From positions 1-22,092 of the forward strand of contig DIUO01000003.1 in NCBI GenBank assembly GCA_002422365.1: 22,092 nt of DNA. Reading direction: 5' to 3'. The position numbers and the translations under genes are program-made. The notes below the pieces were generated by a model. It made no database searches, was not told where the DNA came from, and was given only the letters and a program-made list of their open reading frames with translations. How positions within the stretch are numbered: the stretch's first letter is position 1; each line of letters starts with the position of its first letter. The DNA is from Proteobacteria bacterium UBA6156. Its GTDB lineage: Bacteria > Pseudomonadota > Alphaproteobacteria > UBA2136 > UBA6156. Of the stretch, positions 20,475-22,092 are shown one piece after another.

Positions 20475-20523
20475 CCCCGGCCACCCTTCCCTTTGAGGAT
20501 TGGTGGCCGGGGCGCGTTTTTTT
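20475..20523 (+). terminator. Terminator of C1
   Basis: Stem CCCCGGCCACC / GGTGGCCGGGG, then CGCG and seven T. The CCCCGGCC/GGCCGGGG core recurs in the C2 and C3 terminators. Confidence 0.9.
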
Positions 20524-20554
20524 GCTGTTCAGCTGGAACTTTAGGTGGAATTAG

Positions 20555-20671
20555 TTGAATTTCGACATTTTATAATGTATTCAAATGGCAGTCGGCGGGG
20601 CGAGATGCTCCGCGAGGGAGCACTTGGGCGTTTTTGCCGATACCCTGCCGGGTTAAACCGGAGAAGATGAA
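20555..20671 (+). promoter_or_regulatory. C-family promoter and leader, copy 2
   Basis: TTGAAT (20555-20560); a -10 may be TATTCA (20578-20583), and a TATAAT at 20571 is too close to that -35. Leader hairpin TGCTCC-GCGAG-GGAGCA (20606-20622), then the same CTTGGGCGTTTTTGCCGATA block and CCGGGTTAAACCGGAG over the ribosome-binding site. Confidence 0.75.
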
Positions 20672-21136
20672 ATGAAGAAGTCGATTTTGGCCGCGCTGGC
20701 GGTGGTTTTCATGCTGCTCGCGGCCCCGGCTGGGGCGGAGGAGAAAGCGCTCGATGCGGCGAGCATCGACCGGAAGATCATCACCCTGCTCGAAGATACA
20801 GACACGCTGGAGCGCCACTCTGATACGGCGATGGCCATGGTGGCCATCCATGCGGCGGCGGCGCAGAGGGCCACCGACTACCCCACATGGGAGAAGGCCA
20901 TGTGGGAGGTCGTCGCATGGATGAATGCGCTCAACAGCGCGGCGGTGCTCACGTCCACGACGCGCGAATTCCTCGCCGTCCATGTGCGCATCTATTCGGA
21001 TATCGGGGGGGAGATGTCCCCCGAAGCGGCAGCGGTGAGGGACAACTTCCTCACCATGGTCGACGAATTCGGCCGTGGCTACAACGACGCCGCGGCCATC
21101 TTCAAGATCGCCGCGGCAGCCAAACCGGCAAAGTAA
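20672..21136 (+). CDS. Secreted helical hypothetical protein, C-family 2, 154 residues
   Basis: Unrecognised; begins MKKSILAALAVVFMLLAAPA with a clear Sec signal peptide cut near GAEE (residue ~22-23). The mature part is Ala-rich and all helical (SIDRKIITLLEDTDTLERHS, AMVAIHAAAAQRATDYPTW, FGRGYNDAAAIFKIAAAAK) and has no Cys. ATG at 20672 is preceded by CGGAGAAG. It has exactly the same length as C1, and the same leader and terminator plan. Its exported location and absence of enzymatic motifs suggest a structural, binding or signalling role in the periplasm, but nothing more can be said. Confidence 0.7.
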   Translation: MKKSILAALAVVFMLLAAPAGAEEKALDAASIDRKIITLLEDTDTLERHSDTAMAMVAIHAAAAQRATDYPTWEKAMWEVVAWMNALNSAAVLTSTTREFLAVHVRIYSDIGGEMSPEAAAVRDNFLTMVDEFGRGYNDAAAIFKIAAAAKPAK

Positions 21137-21145
21137 CGCGATGTG

Positions 21146-21192
21146 CCCCGGCCTTCATTCCTTGCGGATGACGGCCGGGGTTCGCTTTTTTT
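21146..21192 (+). terminator. Terminator of C2
   Basis: Stem CCCCGGCC / GGCCGGGG extended by inner pairing TCATTCC/GGATGA, then TTCGC and seven T. Confidence 0.9.
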
Positions 21193-21220
21193 GGGGATTC
21201 GCGGATTTTGACGGGGGGAG

Positions 21221-21337
21221 TTGAAATTCCTTATTTTCTACCTATGCTTAATGGTATGCCGGTGGGGCGAGATGTCCCATGAGGGACACTTGGGCGTTTT
21301 TGCCGATACCCTGCCGGGTTAAACCGGAGTAATCAGG
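21221..21337 (+). promoter_or_regulatory. C-family promoter and leader, copy 3
   Basis: TTGAAA (21221-21226), 16-base spacer, TATGCT (21243-21248). Hairpin TGTCCC-ATGA-GGGACA (21273-21288) replaces TGCTCC/GGAGCA of copy 2 with both arms changed so as to keep pairing. The block CTTGGGCGTTTTTGCCGATA and the CCGGGTTAAACCGGAG element are unchanged. Confidence 0.8.
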
Positions 21338-21814
21338 ATGAAAAAGCTTGTTGTTGCCGCTGTTGCGGTGGTTTTCGCTTTCTTCGTGGCGCAGTCCGCG
21401 ATGGCCGAGGAGAATTTCTCCATCGGCCCGGCAATGCTGGAGGCCGAGGCCTCCAGCATCAAGAAAGAACTCGAAGTACACTACGTGGATGTAGCGTTCT
21501 GGAAGAACTACATCCACCAGGAATGCCGAAGGTGGTACCTATCCATTGAAGAGACCACCAGAAGCGGGATGGAATATCCGTCCCGGAAAAGGGTCGCTCA
21601 GGAGATTCTCGACAACTTCGAGAAGCTCCTGGAGCAGGAGCTTCCTCTCCGGAGGCTAATACTCTCAACAGGCGAATATTCATATCTGAGCAAAAATTCG
21701 GCCATTTCATCCGACATGAAAAGGGCGAAGGATTATTTCCTCTCCTCAGTCGAGGAGTGTCAAAACTACAACGATAAAGCCATAAAGACCTGGCATTCCC
21801 TCGAACAACGATGA
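21338..21814 (+). CDS. Secreted helical hypothetical protein, C-family 3, 158 residues
   Basis: Unrecognised; starts MKKLVVAAVAVVFAFFVAQS with a Sec signal peptide probably cut after AMA (near residue 23). The mature part is helical and more charged than C1 and C2 (EAEASSIKKELEVHYVDVAF, RKRVAQEILDNFEKLLEQEL) and has two Cys (QECRRW, EECQNY) that could form a disulphide. Its base composition is less G+C-rich than that of C1 and C2. It is the last of three tandem plus-strand units placed between the minus-strand infA and bL36-like genes. The shared leader with a diverged body makes it part of the same family or the same regulon. Confidence 0.7.
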   Translation: MKKLVVAAVAVVFAFFVAQSAMAEENFSIGPAMLEAEASSIKKELEVHYVDVAFWKNYIHQECRRWYLSIEETTRSGMEYPSRKRVAQEILDNFEKLLEQELPLRRLILSTGEYSYLSKNSAISSDMKRAKDYFLSSVEECQNYNDKAIKTWHSLEQR

Positions 21815-21821
21815 ACGGCCC

Positions 21822-21868
21822 GCCCCGGCCCGTCCCCTTGGGGGATGGAGGCCGGGGCGAAATTTTTT
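21822..21868 (+). terminator. Terminator of C3
   Basis: Stem GCCCCGGCC / GGCCGGGGC with inner pairs, then GAAA and six T. It also separates C3 from the convergent infA. Confidence 0.88.
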
Positions 21869-21873
21869 GGTGT

Positions 21874-22092
21874 TTAGCGGGATTTATGGGGGGCTGGCGG
21901 GGTGCCGGGGGCGCCGAGGGAAGGTTCCTTCTTCCGGTAGGTGATGCGGCCTTTGGTGAGGTCGTAGGGGGTCATTTCCACGGTCACCTTGTCGCCTTCC
22001 AGAATGCGGATGTTGTTCTGGCGCATTTTGCCGGAGATGTGGCAGAGCACGGTGGGCCCGTTCTCCAATTTTACGCGGAACAGGGTGTTGGG
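21874..22092 (-). CDS. infA: Translation initiation factor IF-1 (5' end outside window)
   Basis: Small OB-fold protein that occupies the ribosomal A site during initiation. The open frame runs to the window edge and reads PNTLFRVKLENGPTVLCHIS, then GKMRQNNIRILEGDKVTVEM and TPYDLTKGRITYR, the standard IF-1 sequence; only the first ~15-20 residues are missing. A TTG at 22068 is an internal Leu codon, not the start. The C terminus carries an extra tail after ITYR of about 18 residues (KKEPSLGAPGTPPAPHKSR), unlike the usual end of the 72-residue protein. The order infA, then bL36-like, rpsM, rpsK on the same strand matches the common bacterial arrangement. Confidence 0.97.
   Translation of the reverse strand, partial: PNTLFRVKLENGPTVLCHISGKMRQNNIRILEGDKVTVEMTPYDLTKGRITYRKKEPSLGAPGTPPAPHKSR

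Noticed and set aside
19872..21337. Known riboswitch class (c-di-GMP, TPP, SAM or cobalamin) for the C leader
   Set aside because: The invariant block does not contain the conserved core sequences of these classes as I know them. A covariance search would settle it.

Overview
The window looks like chromosome from an alphaproteobacterium of uncertain lineage. The evidence is a three-gene proton-translocating transhydrogenase (pntAA, pntAB, pntB), an rpsM-rpsK-rpoA run with no rpsD, an alphaproteobacterial form of family-4 uracil-DNA glycosylase, and overall high G+C. I cannot name the genus.

Layout: the C-terminal half of groEL (1-811); an AT-rich island with one HEPN-like gene (847-1341); an orphan gene (1625-2044); an lpxR-like outer-membrane lipid A deacylase (2119-3171); the pnt operon with a tiny lipoprotein gene wedged in it (3352-6405); four single-gene cassettes with long structured leaders (6487-9413); tRNA-Pro(GGG), a uracil-DNA glycosylase, a TetR regulator and tRNA-Pro(CGG) (9469-11192); a 1149-residue MFS/PlsC/acyl-ACP synthetase fusion (11288-14737); hemB flanked by two copies of a small toxin-antitoxin-like locus (14794-16411); then the ribosomal/RNA polymerase genes rplQ, rpoA, rpsK, rpsM, a bL36-like gene and infA on the minus strand (16458-22092), interrupted by plus-strand cassettes.

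The strongest new observation is the pair of loci flanking hemB. Each encodes a 25-residue hydrophobic peptide, followed by a perfect 12-bp bidirectional terminator. A convergent antisense promoter of ideal form (TTGACA-N17-TATAAA) lies beyond it. Short direct repeats, one over the ribosome-binding site and one beyond the terminator, let the antisense RNA pair with the peptide's translation start. This is the logic of the enterococcal par/Fst type I toxin-antitoxin, here in an alphaproteobacterial setting. The repeats match within each locus but differ between loci, so the two antitoxins are probably not interchangeable.

The second theme is independent cassettes. At least three families of structured 5' leaders (here called A, B and C) each sit before unrelated or strongly diverged small genes, each unit with its own promoter and terminator. 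Within families A and C the first hairpin changes sequence on both arms, which supports a selected RNA structure. Cassettes sit between infA and the bL36-like gene and between rpoA and rplQ without changing the order of the surrounding core genes. No CRISPR array, rRNA, transposase or integrase was seen.
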